Origin: Clostridiaceae bacterium
GTDB lineage: Bacteria > Bacillota > Clostridia > Saccharofermentanales > DTU023
NCBI GenBank assembly: GCA_012838475.1
Contig: DUPE01000171.1
Span: 1 to 33,090, forward strand
DNA length: 33,090 bases
Direction of reading: 5' to 3'
The translations under genes were made by a program, and so were the position numbers. Positions 1 to 7,957 of the stretch are shown piece after piece (positions within the stretch are counted from its first letter, which is position 1; every line of letters starts with the position of its first letter). A model generated the notes under the pieces. That model had not been told where the DNA came from. It saw nothing but the letters and a program-made list of their open reading frames with translations, and did no database searches.

Positions 1-2
1 AC

Positions 3-95
3 TTTGATTCTCCTTTGCGGCGGATTTGGCTCGCTGAGGGAGGCAGAGCTCTGGTGATTACGGCAGATGAAGTTATTCCGTATTTGATTAATTAG
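3..95 (+). CDS. C-terminal end of an unidentified protein (partial)
   Basis: An open reading frame enters the window from the left and ends at a TAG codon at 93-95. It gives about 30 residues ending in ADEVIPYLIN. It stops just before the next gene, so the two are probably co-transcribed. The fragment is too short to assign a family, and it is called coding only because the frame is open and the spacing to the next gene is tight. Confidence 0.45.
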   Translation, partial: FDSPLRRIWLAEGGRALVITADEVIPYLIN

Positions 96-108
96 AACGG
101 TGGGTCCT

Positions 109-1659
109 ATGGCGGGTATCTATGATCTTGTTGTTGTTGGCGGAGGCGCTTCAGGCTTGGTTGCGGCAATTTCAGCGGCACAATCCAACGATAAGCTGAA
201 AATTCTAATCCTGGAGGCGCAGGATCAGCCGGGCAGAAAAATCCTCGCCTCGGGCAATGGCAGATGTAATCTGTCCCATCTTAATGTCAGTTCGGATAAC
301 TATCAGGGAAATATCTTTACGCGCTCGTTGCTGGCAAAATTTTCTGCGGAAACGCTGCAGTATTTCTTTGACGCTTTGGGATTATATACAATGGTTGACG
401 ATGAAGGAAGGATGTATCCTCTCTCAAATCAAGCCTTAACTGTTCTAACCATCCTCAAAGAAGCCATAGAGAAAAATAACATCGCGACTCGAACTGACAG
501 CCCCGTGATCCGTATTTCATTACTAAACAACAGTTGGAACCTGACCCTTCTGTCGGGAGAAGTAATTAGGAGCAGAAGGGTAGTTCTTGCCACCGGAGGT
601 TTAGCTGCTCCTCAGTTGGGCGGGTCGCGTTCCGGTTATTTGTTAGCTTCAGCTCTTGGGTTGGTCGTTGTTCCTGTTGTTCCTGCACTGACTCCCTTGG
701 TTTTGGCAGAAAAGCTAATGTGTCAACAGCTCAAGGGTCTGCGTTTTCGTGCAGTTTCCAGGCTCTTGCACAAAGGTAATTATGATGGATCTGAGGGAAA
801 TAACGGAACTGAGGATAGCGTTGCCTCACAAACAGAGATTCTCTCTGAGCCGCCTAACAACTGGCAGACGGTCAGAATTTCAGAAGGAGAATTCTTGTTC
901 GCAGATTATGGCCTATCCGGGATTGCCGCCATGGAGCTATCTGAAGCTGTTGCTTCTCATTGTTTTATAGACGGGAGTGAAGGACCGGCTTTGCCGATCA
1001 AGCGAGCTAAGTTGCGTCCAGTCGAAGACTGGTATGCCTTGCCCGAGGAAAAAGAATTCATTCTTAAGCTGGATTTGCTGCCGGATTATTCTGACCGGGA
1101 GCTGGAAAGCAGACTTTGGCAGCGACTGTCAAGCTTATCTGTAGACAACCGAGATCGGCTTTTGGTGGGGATGCTGCCTTTGGCTTTGGCCGAGTATCTG
1201 GGACAAGAAGCGGTAAGAAAAGTTGTCTCAGTCTTTGAAGACAAGCAAAAGTCGGAATTGTCAGGGCAAAGTCTGATTATGTCTGATTTAGCCGGTAATG
1301 TTTTGCAAAGTGATTCTGAACGTCATGTCCGCAAAAAGGTAGATTCCGGTTCGTCTATCAGAGGACAAAACCTTGATGACGCCTGCCTTATCAGCACAAC
1401 AATAAGCACCCTCAAATCCTGGGATCTTAATGTAGTGGGAGTCAGAGGCTTCGAGCAGGCTCAGGCAAGCCTTGGAGGACTGGAGACATCAGCGGTTAAT
1501 CCACGCACCATGGAAGTGTATGACCTGCCCGGTCTCCATGTCACAGGAGAGTTATTGGATGTTCTGGGTGATACCGGCGGATATAATCTTCATTTTGCTT
1601 TTGCCAGTGGTATTGCAGCAGGAGAAGCGGCAGCTGCAAAATTGACTGCCGGCGAATGA
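109..1659 (+). CDS. HI0933/YhiN-family FAD-dependent oxidoreductase
   Basis: A cytoplasmic flavoprotein of about 516 residues. The N-terminus has the Rossmann dinucleotide motif VVGGGASG, followed by a family-typical PGRKILASGNGRCNLS stretch. The C-terminus keeps FEQAQASLGGLETSAVNPRTM and the closing GDTGGYNLHFAFASG motif, both characteristic of HI0933/YhiN (BaiN-like, 'aminoacetone oxidase') proteins. Physiological substrates of the family are poorly defined. The protein is about 100 residues longer than usual (near 410). The extra length lies mainly in hydrophilic insertions near residues 220-255 and 380-430. ATG at 109 is preferred because MAGIYDLVVVGG matches the family start; an in-frame GTG at 100 is possible. 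Neither start has a strong ribosome binding site. The preceding partial gene ends 13 bases upstream. Confidence 0.9.
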   Translation: MAGIYDLVVVGGGASGLVAAISAAQSNDKLKILILEAQDQPGRKILASGNGRCNLSHLNVSSDNYQGNIFTRSLLAKFSAETLQYFFDALGLYTMVDDEGRMYPLSNQALTVLTILKEAIEKNNIATRTDSPVIRISLLNNSWNLTLLSGEVIRSRRVVLATGGLAAPQLGGSRSGYLLASALGLVVVPVVPALTPLVLAEKLMCQQLKGLRFRAVSRLLHKGNYDGSEGNNGTEDSVASQTEILSEPPNNWQTVRISEGEFLFADYGLSGIAAMELSEAVASHCFIDGSEGPALPIKRAKLRPVEDWYALPEEKEFILKLDLLPDYSDRELESRLWQRLSSLSVDNRDRLLVGMLPLALAEYLGQEAVRKVVSVFEDKQKSELSGQSLIMSDLAGNVLQSDSERHVRKKVDSGSSIRGQNLDDACLISTTISTLKSWDLNVVGVRGFEQAQASLGGLETSAVNPRTMEVYDLPGLHVTGELLDVLGDTGGYNLHFAFASGIAAGEAAAAKLTAGE

Positions 1660-1698
1660 TAAGGCAGATAAGAGAAATGCCGGCCAAACTATTCACAA

Positions 1699-1726
1699 TT
1701 CAGGGTTTCCAGCCCTGGAATTTTTT
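1699..1726 (+). terminator. Rho-independent terminator after the flavoprotein gene
   Basis: A short hairpin pairs CAGGG with CCCTG, extended by a T.G wobble and a T-A pair, and is followed at once by a run of six to eight T. It lies about 40 bases after the flavoprotein stop and separates that gene from the tRNA. Confidence 0.65.
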
Positions 1727-1734
1727 AAATACTC

Positions 1735-1764
1735 TTGCTTAGGGAAGGCGGGATATGTTAGCAT
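1735..1764 (+). promoter_or_regulatory. Possible promoter of tRNA-Gln
   Basis: TTGCTT at 1735-1740 and TAGCAT at 1759-1764 are 18 bases apart and sit about 22 bases before the mature tRNA. The -10 match is weak. The position between a terminator and a tRNA makes a promoter here likely, but the exact boxes are uncertain. Confidence 0.35.
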
Positions 1765-1786
1765 ACGAGTGTTGCGCATTTGAGAT

Positions 1787-1860
1787 TGCCGATTAGTGTA
1801 ATGGTAGCACACCTGACTCTGACTCAGTTTGTGAGGGTTCAAATCCTTCATCGGCAGCCA
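1787..1860 (+). tRNA. tRNA-Gln (anticodon CUG)
   Basis: The acceptor arm pairs TGCCGAT (1787-1793) with ATCGGCA (1850-1856), followed by discriminator G and an encoded CCA (1858-1860). The D-arm carries the usual AGTGTAATGGTAGCA string. The anticodon loop is CTCTGAC with CTG at 1819-1821, which reads CAG codons. The T-arm is GTGAG-GGTTCAAAT-CCTTC. A G discriminator is normal for tRNA-Gln. The gene stands alone between two terminators. Confidence 0.93.
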
Positions 1861-1867
1861 AATAACA

Positions 1868-1904
1868 AAGGGGTCATCTTGCTTGAGATGACCCCTTCGC
1901 TATT
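1868..1904. terminator. Bidirectional terminator between tRNA-Gln and gntP
   Basis: A perfect 12-bp stem pairs AAGGGGTCATCT (1868-1879) with AGATGACCCCTT (1886-1897) around a 6-base loop. On the minus strand it is followed by a T-rich TTTGTTATTT tract, so it should end the acid-sugar operon. On the plus strand it lies 7 bases after the tRNA and has a poorer T tract. Confidence 0.75.
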
Positions 1905-1932
1905 AAGTCTAATCTGGGCAGGACAGTTGTCG

Positions 1933-3288
1933 TTACAAAATAAAGCTCAGAACAATTAGTACGACAAATCCTACCGCCCAACCAATCGTTGTCGTTACCG
2001 ACCAGACCCTTATTTGTTCTTTAGTTTCTCTAATACCCATTAATCGGGTTGTGACCCAGTAAAAACTATCGTTGAAATATGAGAAAAATAGTGAACCGAT
2101 ACAGGCTGCAAAGGCACCTAGCATCATGCTGCCTCCGGCTTGAGCAATAATCGGGGCGGAGATGCCGGCTGAGGTGAGCATGGCAACGGTTCCTGAGCCT
2201 TGTGCGAAACGTACCAGAGTGGCGACCAGAAACGGCAGCAAGAACAAGGGAATGCTCGTTTTTACTAGAGCATTTGCAATTTCGTTACCAATTCCCGAAT
2301 CTTGCAGGACGCGTCCGAGGGCGCCACCGCCGCCGGTTACAAACACAATGATGCCGGCGCTGCGGATGCCTACTTCCATTTCATCCAGCAGCTCCTGCCG
2401 TGGTGTGCGTAGAGCAAGAGTATATATGGCTAAAATTAGACCAAGGGCGACTGCGACGATCGGGTTACCAAGGAAAATGATGACTTCAAAAACTCCGGTT
2501 GTCAATTCTAAGGCTTTGAATACCGTGTTCATAAGAATCAGCAAAATAGGTAAGAGAAGCGGAGCGAACGAAACAAAAGCGCTGGGAAGCTCCTTTTCCG
2601 GTTCTTCATCCAGCAGACTGTAGTCAGGTTCTTGATAAGGCGGACGATGCCAGCCATCAGTACCTTCCGGCAGTTGATAAATCTGCTTGCCAAGCCATTT
2701 TGCGTATATAGTCATTGCTATTACTATCGGGATAGAGACAGCAATACCGATCAAAATAAAAAGACCTATATCTACATCGAATATTCCTGCTACGCCAAGA
2801 GGGCCGGGAGTAGGTGGTACGATAGAGTGAGTGACAACTAAGCCACTGGCGAGTGCTACACCAAGACTAACCATTGACTTCTTGCTTGCTCGAGATATTG
2901 CCCGGGCAAGAGGAGCTAGGATAACAAAGCCGGAGTCGCAGAAGATCGGGATTGAGACGATGAAGCCGGTCAGGGCCAACGCCCATTCTTCTTTGCCTTT
3001 CCCGAATATCTTGAGAAAGGTGCGAGCCATACGTTCGGCTGCTCCGGACATCTGGAATATCTGTCCGAGCATGACGCCGAAGCCAATAATTATTCCGATA
3101 TTACCTAAAGTGCCGCCAAATCCGGCAGATATGGCGGCCACCGTGCCGTCGGTACCGAGTCCCGCCATTATACCAATAGCAATTGCGCTTATAATCAAGG
3201 CCAAAAAGGCGTGGATTTTTGTCTTTAGAATTAAAAAGATCAACAGCGCAAGACCGATCACAAGAGCCAAAATCAATTGTGTGTCCAT
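1933..3288 (-). CDS. GntP-family gluconate/acid-sugar:H+ symporter
   Basis: A 451-residue inner-membrane permease made almost entirely of hydrophobic segments (about 12-14). GntP-family motifs include GFGGTLGNIGIIIGFGVMLG near residues 57-77, CDSGFVILAP, THSIVPPTPGPLG and the late GSGTVAMLT and YFNDSFYWV segments. The length is typical. Family members import gluconate and related sugar acids with protons. Being last in an operon with a DUF1537 kinase and a PdxA2-type dehydrogenase, it most likely brings in a four-carbon sugar acid such as threonate or erythronate; the exact substrate is inferred. ATG at 3288 follows GAGGAGG at a good distance. A strong hairpin lies downstream. Confidence 0.9.
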   Translation of the reverse strand: MDTQLILALVIGLALLIFLILKTKIHAFLALIISAIAIGIMAGLGTDGTVAAISAGFGGTLGNIGIIIGFGVMLGQIFQMSGAAERMARTFLKIFGKGKEEWALALTGFIVSIPIFCDSGFVILAPLARAISRASKKSMVSLGVALASGLVVTHSIVPPTPGPLGVAGIFDVDIGLFILIGIAVSIPIVIAMTIYAKWLGKQIYQLPEGTDGWHRPPYQEPDYSLLDEEPEKELPSAFVSFAPLLLPILLILMNTVFKALELTTGVFEVIIFLGNPIVAVALGLILAIYTLALRTPRQELLDEMEVGIRSAGIIVFVTGGGGALGRVLQDSGIGNEIANALVKTSIPLFLLPFLVATLVRFAQGSGTVAMLTSAGISAPIIAQAGGSMMLGAFAACIGSLFFSYFNDSFYWVTTRLMGIRETKEQIRVWSVTTTIGWAVGFVVLIVLSFIL

Positions 3289-3340
3289 GATACCTCCTCA
3301 TAAAGTCATCTTGAATCTAATTGGACATTAGAATATTTTT

Positions 3341-3356
3341 ACGGATCAAGATCCGT
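3341..3356. repeat. Palindrome in the pdxA2-gntP gap
   Basis: ACGGATC-AA-GATCCGT is a perfect 7-bp inverted repeat with a two-base centre, inside the 79-base gap between the dehydrogenase stop and the permease start. No T tract follows it in the direction of transcription, so it is not a normal terminator. It could be a processing or stability hairpin in the mRNA, or a protein-binding site. Confidence 0.4.
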
Positions 3357-3367
3357 TATACCTGCAG

Positions 3368-4375
3368 TTAATTTTTTGAACTGACAAAATTTGGCGCGTA
3401 CTCGGCGGCCAGTCGAATAGCTTCAACCATGCTGACTGCGCTGGCGATATTCCTCCCGGCAATGTCAAAGGCTGTACCGTGATCAACTGATGTCCGTAAG
3501 ATCGGCATCCCGCAGGTTACCGAAATAGTACGCTCAAAATCGTACGTTTTTGAGGCGATGTGCCCCTGATCATGATAGAGGGAGAGAACGCTGGCAAAAT
3601 TGCCTTGCAGAGCAAGATGAAAGATAGAATCAGCACCTATAGGTCCAACAACATCATATCCCTCTGCCTGCAACTCCTCGACAGCCGGTGTTACATGGTT
3701 TACTTCCTCGTCTCCAAAAAGGCCATGCTCGCCACAGTGAGGATTCAAACCTGCGACACCTAATAATCCACTTTTAACTCCCAGCTGTTCCAAAGCATCG
3801 AAAATTCGTACAGAATAATCCTTGATCCGGTCTTTGGTTACCAGGTCGCAAGCCTGGCGCAGTGACACGTGGCGTGATAGGAAAAATATGCGCATGTGGT
3901 TGACTTCAAACATAGTTAATGGGTCAGCAGTACCGGTAAGGTCGCCGAAAATTTCCGTGTGACCTATATAGGGCACATTGGCAGCATGAAAAGATTCCTT
4001 GTTTATCGGGGTTGTCGCAACAGCGTCGACCTCTCGATTCATAGCAAGTTCGATGCTCTTTTCTATGAATTCGTAAGCTGCCCGTCCTGCCCGTGCACCA
4101 ACCTGACCAATTGTATAATCCGCTGCTGCGATATTCTTGAGGTCAAGCAGCGGGATAGTATCAGGATCATCGGGAACCTCTGCAGCGCTATCAACAAGAT
4201 ATGGTTTTAGAGAGAGTCCAGTGAAATCGAGGGCTTCCTCAACCACGCGCAAGTCACCGATGACGAGCGTAAGAGCCTCGTCACGAAGTTCACGATCAGC
4301 TAGAGATTTCACTACAATTTCAGGCCCGATACCTGCCGGATCGCCCAGAGGGATTGCAATCAATGGTTTCTTCAT
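3368..4375 (-). CDS. pdxA2: PdxA2-type 4-phospho-D-threonate / D-erythronate dehydrogenase
   Basis: A 335-residue cytoplasmic PdxA-family NAD+ dehydrogenase. It carries [10 protein letters not shown] at the N-terminus, GHTEIFGDL, and the C-terminal YHDQGHIA...DFERTISV...[14 protein letters not shown] block. The HIA/DFERTIS version is characteristic of PdxA2 rather than of the vitamin B6 enzyme. Known PdxA2 enzymes oxidise 4-phospho-D-threonate or 4-phospho-D-erythronate, and the product decarboxylates to dihydroxyacetone phosphate. The start at 4375 ([12 protein letters not shown]) is chosen over an upstream ATG at 4393 because AAAGGAG lies ideally before it. It follows the DUF1537 kinase by 11 bases, which supports this role over pyridoxal synthesis. 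Confidence 0.88.
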   Translation of the reverse strand: MKKPLIAIPLGDPAGIGPEIVVKSLADRELRDEALTLVIGDLRVVEEALDFTGLSLKPYLVDSAAEVPDDPDTIPLLDLKNIAAADYTIGQVGARAGRAAYEFIEKSIELAMNREVDAVATTPINKESFHAANVPYIGHTEIFGDLTGTADPLTMFEVNHMRIFFLSRHVSLRQACDLVTKDRIKDYSVRIFDALEQLGVKSGLLGVAGLNPHCGEHGLFGDEEVNHVTPAVEELQAEGYDVVGPIGADSIFHLALQGNFASVLSLYHDQGHIASKTYDFERTISVTCGMPILRTSVDHGTAFDIAGRNIASAVSMVEAIRLAAEYAPNFVSSKN

Positions 4376-4386
4376 AAATACTCCTT

Positions 4387-5688
4387 TCAGCATGCACGTT
4401 TTCCACGCGCAGGTGTTTTAATCAGATGGTCGGCACAGTCAATAATTGCATCTGTGTCACCTACCATACCTCCTTTTGTAATTACGGCCAGACCTTCATA
4501 AGAGCCACCTATTAAATAACCGAAGGAGCCGAGAGGTACTATTTCTGATTTTAATTCAAGCGCCTCAGCATGTAATTTCTCGTAAGCAGCAACTGTGATG
4601 TCTCCGCCACTGGTAAACATGCCTTGTATGGAAGTGTCTTGTTCCAGGAGAAGTTTGGCAATCTCGGCAAAACCCTCATTTATCTGTTCCGATGGTGTCA
4701 TCCCGTTAACATCGCTATATTGAGACAAATCGACCCTTCCTTTAGGATCAAGTCCTTCACTGATAATCAGCAGCAATGAACTATCTGTTTCTAATCCTTC
4801 TGAAACTACGCGCATAATTTCTTTATCCCGGCGATCAGGCTCTAATAGATCTCTTGTGCGCACTATGATCTGATAAGGAGAGCGTTTAGCTCGCAGCAAG
4901 GCAACCTGTGCTCCGACAACCGGATTGATACTGCCGACGACGCAGAGAACGCGGCGTGCTGCAACGGTTTGTGCAGGCGTGATAATCCGTTCCGCAAGTG
5001 TTGCAGTGAAGACGCCGGGATCGACAGCGATAAAGGGAACTTGTGATTTTATCACGGCATCAGCAATTTCCTCTATATCATTGCTTGTAATTGCATCACA
5101 AATAACTATTCTGATTCCTTCAGAGTGCATGTCTTTCAGCTTCGCCGCTACAAATTCATCTCCTTCACGCAAATCATTTAGTCCCACCCAGCCGAATTTC
5201 CGCTCGGTTTGTCGTTGAAAAATCTTGGCTGCATCTGAGGTATCAACCGGTGTCAGAGGATCCGTTGCCGCCTCTGTCAGATCCAGCGGCACACCGTTGA
5301 CCAGCAGATGCCCTCCTACGATTATGCGTCCAGCGGAAGGGAAACAGGCAACGACAATTGCCATGCGGTCATCACCGAGTGCGTCAAGAAAAGCATCAGT
5401 CTCCGAACCCAGGTTGCCGCGGAGAGTGCTGTCGATACGTTTGCTGTAAAGAGCCAATGCCGGCTCTCTCGCTGCCCTGACAGCATTATAGACCAGCCGA
5501 TAAGCCTCTTTGGCAGGAGTTGCCCGGCTTGATGTCGGCTTCATCAAAGCGTCGGACTCTGTTTGCCTTACCTGCTCTGGTGTGAGTTCACCAAAGAATG
5601 TCTCGGCAGAGAACCCGCGAGTAGTCAATTGTACACCATTCGCATTTGCACCGGTCAGGTCATCTGCTATGACAATCATTTGTACCAT
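4387..5688 (-). CDS. DUF1537 four-carbon acid sugar kinase
   Basis: A 433-residue cytoplasmic kinase of the DUF1537 family (DtnK, DenK, OtnK). The N-terminus has [13 protein letters not shown], the family ADDLTGA motif. The C-terminal nucleotide-binding domain has [28 protein letters not shown] and length typical of the family. Characterised members phosphorylate D-threonate, D-erythronate or oxo-tetronates at O-4. The pairing with PdxA2 points to D-threonate or D-erythronate rather than 3-oxo-tetronate, which would need an OtnC aldolase. It is the first gene of a three-gene operon with pdxA2 and gntP. ATG at 5688 follows GAGGAGG. No dedicated transcription factor is encoded beside it. Confidence 0.88.
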   Translation of the reverse strand: MVQMIVIADDLTGANANGVQLTTRGFSAETFFGELTPEQVRQTESDALMKPTSSRATPAKEAYRLVYNAVRAAREPALALYSKRIDSTLRGNLGSETDAFLDALGDDRMAIVVACFPSAGRIIVGGHLLVNGVPLDLTEAATDPLTPVDTSDAAKIFQRQTERKFGWVGLNDLREGDEFVAAKLKDMHSEGIRIVICDAITSNDIEEIADAVIKSQVPFIAVDPGVFTATLAERIITPAQTVAARRVLCVVGSINPVVGAQVALLRAKRSPYQIIVRTRDLLEPDRRDKEIMRVVSEGLETDSSLLLIISEGLDPKGRVDLSQYSDVNGMTPSEQINEGFAEIAKLLLEQDTSIQGMFTSGGDITVAAYEKLHAEALELKSEIVPLGSFGYLIGGSYEGLAVITKGGMVGDTDAIIDCADHLIKTPARGKRAC

Positions 5689-5781
5689 AGTTTGCCTCCT
5701 CAGTCGTGATGGTTACAATTTCTTGTCGAATTTATTGTGTCCCGGAATGCTTATTATCATAACGAAATCCAACGGATTAAA

Positions 5782-5797
5782 TTGTGCAAACGCACTA
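5782..5797. promoter_or_regulatory. Candidate operator upstream of the acid-sugar operon
   Basis: TTGTGC-AAAC-GCACTA is an inverted repeat (five of six positions paired) located between the likely transcription start and the kinase start codon. An imperfect palindrome there could be a repressor site, for example for a GntR- or LacI-type regulator encoded elsewhere. It is one site only, so support is limited. Confidence 0.3.
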
Positions 5798-5840
5798 ATA
5801 CTTGCCTTCTGGAGATAGTTATTTTGTGGATTTAAGTAAG

Positions 5841-5870
5841 ATTATAGCATAAACGCTCACTCATTGATAA
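5841..5870 (-). promoter_or_regulatory. Promoter of the acid-sugar operon
   Basis: On the minus strand an extended -10, TGC-TATAAT (TATAAT at plus 5841-5846), lies about 150 bases before the kinase start. The -35 region at 17-bp spacing (TATCAA) is poor, which suits an activated or extended-10 promoter. The rest of 5689-6145 is AT-rich and holds no convincing gene. The plus-strand promoter for the ABC exporter must also lie in it but is not clear. Confidence 0.5.
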
Positions 5871-6145
5871 GTGTTGCGCAAATAATTATTAATTTATTAA
5901 TAAATTCCTAGATTATATTTATTCGTCATGATGGTTTGAAGGCGCTAAAGGCACAGTATCTGCTGTTTTGGTAATTTACGTAGGATGCTCTCTGCTAATT
6001 TATGTTAAGGGCACGATGACGGCTGTGTGCAGCAATATGTCTTCAACTCAGCAGATTATTGCTCGAATCTATTCGCTGTAATAATCTTTGGATTACTGTA
6101 AACTGTGTACGGACCAAGAGTATTTCCGTCTTAGTAGGTAAGAGC

Positions 6146-7957
6146 ATGAGAGAATATCAGACAATATTTCCATTTATCAGCGCCAACAAGAGGCGTTATT
6201 TCTTGGGCATATTTGCCTTGCTTTTTGTCGATGCCGCGAACCTGCTGATTCCTCAGATAATGCGCATTTTTGCTGACTGGGCACAATTTGGTGAATTAAC
6301 ACGAGATCGCATAATCTGGGCTGCCGGCGTCATCCTTCTGCTTGGTCTAATGGTTGCGGTTGGGCGCTATGGCTGGCGCGTATATATTTTTGGCACTGCG
6401 CGCAGGCTGGAATATTGGCTGCGGGATAAATTATTCAAAAAGTATCTTAGTCTGGACGATCAGTTCTTTAATCATCATCGCACAGGGGATCTGATGGCCC
6501 ATGTGACCAATGATGTTCTAATGGTTCGCCACTCCATGGGCGGCGGCATCATTATGATTATTGATGCCGTCTTTATGACTTTGTTTACAGTTATTATGAT
6601 GATTTATACGGTTGGTCTGAGGACTTCTCTGGTTGCTTTATTAGCGTTGCCCTTTATTACTATTGTGGTGCTAGCTATGTCTAAGCCGTTGCATCAGCGC
6701 AGTCGGGAAGTGCAAGATACATTTTCTGAGCTATCTAATGAAGTACAAGAGAATATTTCCGGCATAAACAATATCAAAGCTTTCGGTATTGAAGACAGAA
6801 GATCCGCTGATTTCTACGAGGTGAACAACAAATATCAGGAGAAAAATATGGGGATGCTGCGTATTAGTGTCCTCTTTGACCCTTTGATTGAATTGATTTC
6901 CGGCATCTCTCTAGTTGTTTTTATTATTTACGGCATTAACCGCATACGTGAGGGCAGCCTCACATTGGGTGATTTCATCGCTGTGCTCAACTATCTGCGC
7001 ATGATGGTCTGGCCTCTAGTCGCTATTGGTCTGGTGGTTAACAGCTTTCAGCGCGGCATAGCTGCCATGGGTCGAATCAACGAGATTTTAGCTGTTCAGC
7101 CTAAAGTCAGTGAAGCAGATTCCCCCACGAGAATTGAGCAGGAAGATACCCAGGACCGGGATTCCAATCCCGGTCTCAATATTGAGTTCCGGGATGTTTG
7201 GTTCCGTTACGAAGAGAATTTACCCTGGGTTTTGCAGGGAGTGAGCTTTGAACTGAAGGACGCTCAGAGTTTGGCGATTCTAGGGCGGACAGGCACGGGC
7301 AAGAGCACAGTTTTGAACCTGTTGTTGCGACGTTATGATGTCAGCTCTGGGCAGATTCTTATTAATGGCACGGACATAAGAGATATTGCCTTCAAAGAAC
7401 TATATGAAAAAATTGCTTTCGTCGAGCAGGAAAGTTTCATTTTCTCACGTACGATAGCTGATAATATCGCTTTCAGCAGCGATGGTAATTATGATCCGGA
7501 GCGGGTTAGATTAGCGGCAGAGTTTTCACAGGTTGCCGGCGATATAGAGGCTATGCCGGATCAATACGATACCTGGGTTGGTGAGCGGGGGGTGACACTT
7601 TCCGGAGGGCAAAAACAGCGGCTGGCAATCGCACGCGCATACTATCAGGACTCAGATCTGCTGGTTTTGGATGACTCTCTTTCCGCAGTGGATACCAATA
7701 CGGAAAGAGAAATCCTTGATCATCTGGATGAGGTGCAGCGCGGTCTTATAATGGTTAGTCAGAGAGTGTCGACGGTGCAGCGGGCAGATCAGATCCTGGT
7801 GCTGGAAAGCGGGGTCATCTCGCAGAGGGGCAACCATAAGAGCCTCTTACAGGACACTGATGGCTTCTATGCCAGATTGTACCAAAGACAGCTTCTGGAG
7901 CGAAAGCTTGGTGAGGAAAGCGGGGAGGTGACGCAGCATGGCTCAAAGCAGCTATAA
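6146..7957 (+). CDS. Heterodimeric ABC exporter, degenerate-site subunit (BmrC/YheI-like)
   Basis: A 603-residue half-transporter: a six-helix membrane domain (about residues 15-310) followed by a nucleotide-binding domain. Walker A is GRTGTGKST near residue 380 and the signature LSGGQ near 485. Walker B is LLVLDDS, so aspartate replaces the catalytic glutamate, and the switch histidine is glutamine (MVSQRVS). This is the pattern of the non-hydrolysing subunit of BmrCD, LmrCD and TM287/288 exporters. ATG at 6146 is chosen because MREYQTIFPFISANKRRY matches the family start; the open frame extends to a TTG at 6059. It overlaps the next gene by 20 bases, so the two are translated together. Likely substrates are drugs or lipids; not determinable here. 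Confidence 0.9.
   Translation: MREYQTIFPFISANKRRYFLGIFALLFVDAANLLIPQIMRIFADWAQFGELTRDRIIWAAGVILLLGLMVAVGRYGWRVYIFGTARRLEYWLRDKLFKKYLSLDDQFFNHHRTGDLMAHVTNDVLMVRHSMGGGIIMIIDAVFMTLFTVIMMIYTVGLRTSLVALLALPFITIVVLAMSKPLHQRSREVQDTFSELSNEVQENISGINNIKAFGIEDRRSADFYEVNNKYQEKNMGMLRISVLFDPLIELISGISLVVFIIYGINRIREGSLTLGDFIAVLNYLRMMVWPLVAIGLVVNSFQRGIAAMGRINEILAVQPKVSEADSPTRIEQEDTQDRDSNPGLNIEFRDVWFRYEENLPWVLQGVSFELKDAQSLAILGRTGTGKSTVLNLLLRRYDVSSGQILINGTDIRDIAFKELYEKIAFVEQESFIFSRTIADNIAFSSDGNYDPERVRLAAEFSQVAGDIEAMPDQYDTWVGERGVTLSGGQKQRLAIARAYYQDSDLLVLDDSLSAVDTNTEREILDHLDEVQRGLIMVSQRVSTVQRADQILVLESGVISQRGNHKSLLQDTDGFYARLYQRQLLERKLGEESGEVTQHGSKQL

Noticed and set aside
2162-3331. Plus-strand open frames opposite gntP
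   Set aside because: They lie wholly inside a well-supported permease gene and encode low-complexity, basic peptides.
3341-3356. ACGGATC/GATCCGT palindrome as a terminator inside the acid-sugar operon
   Set aside because: The loop is too short and no T tract follows on the transcribed strand; gntP downstream has no promoter of its own that I can see.
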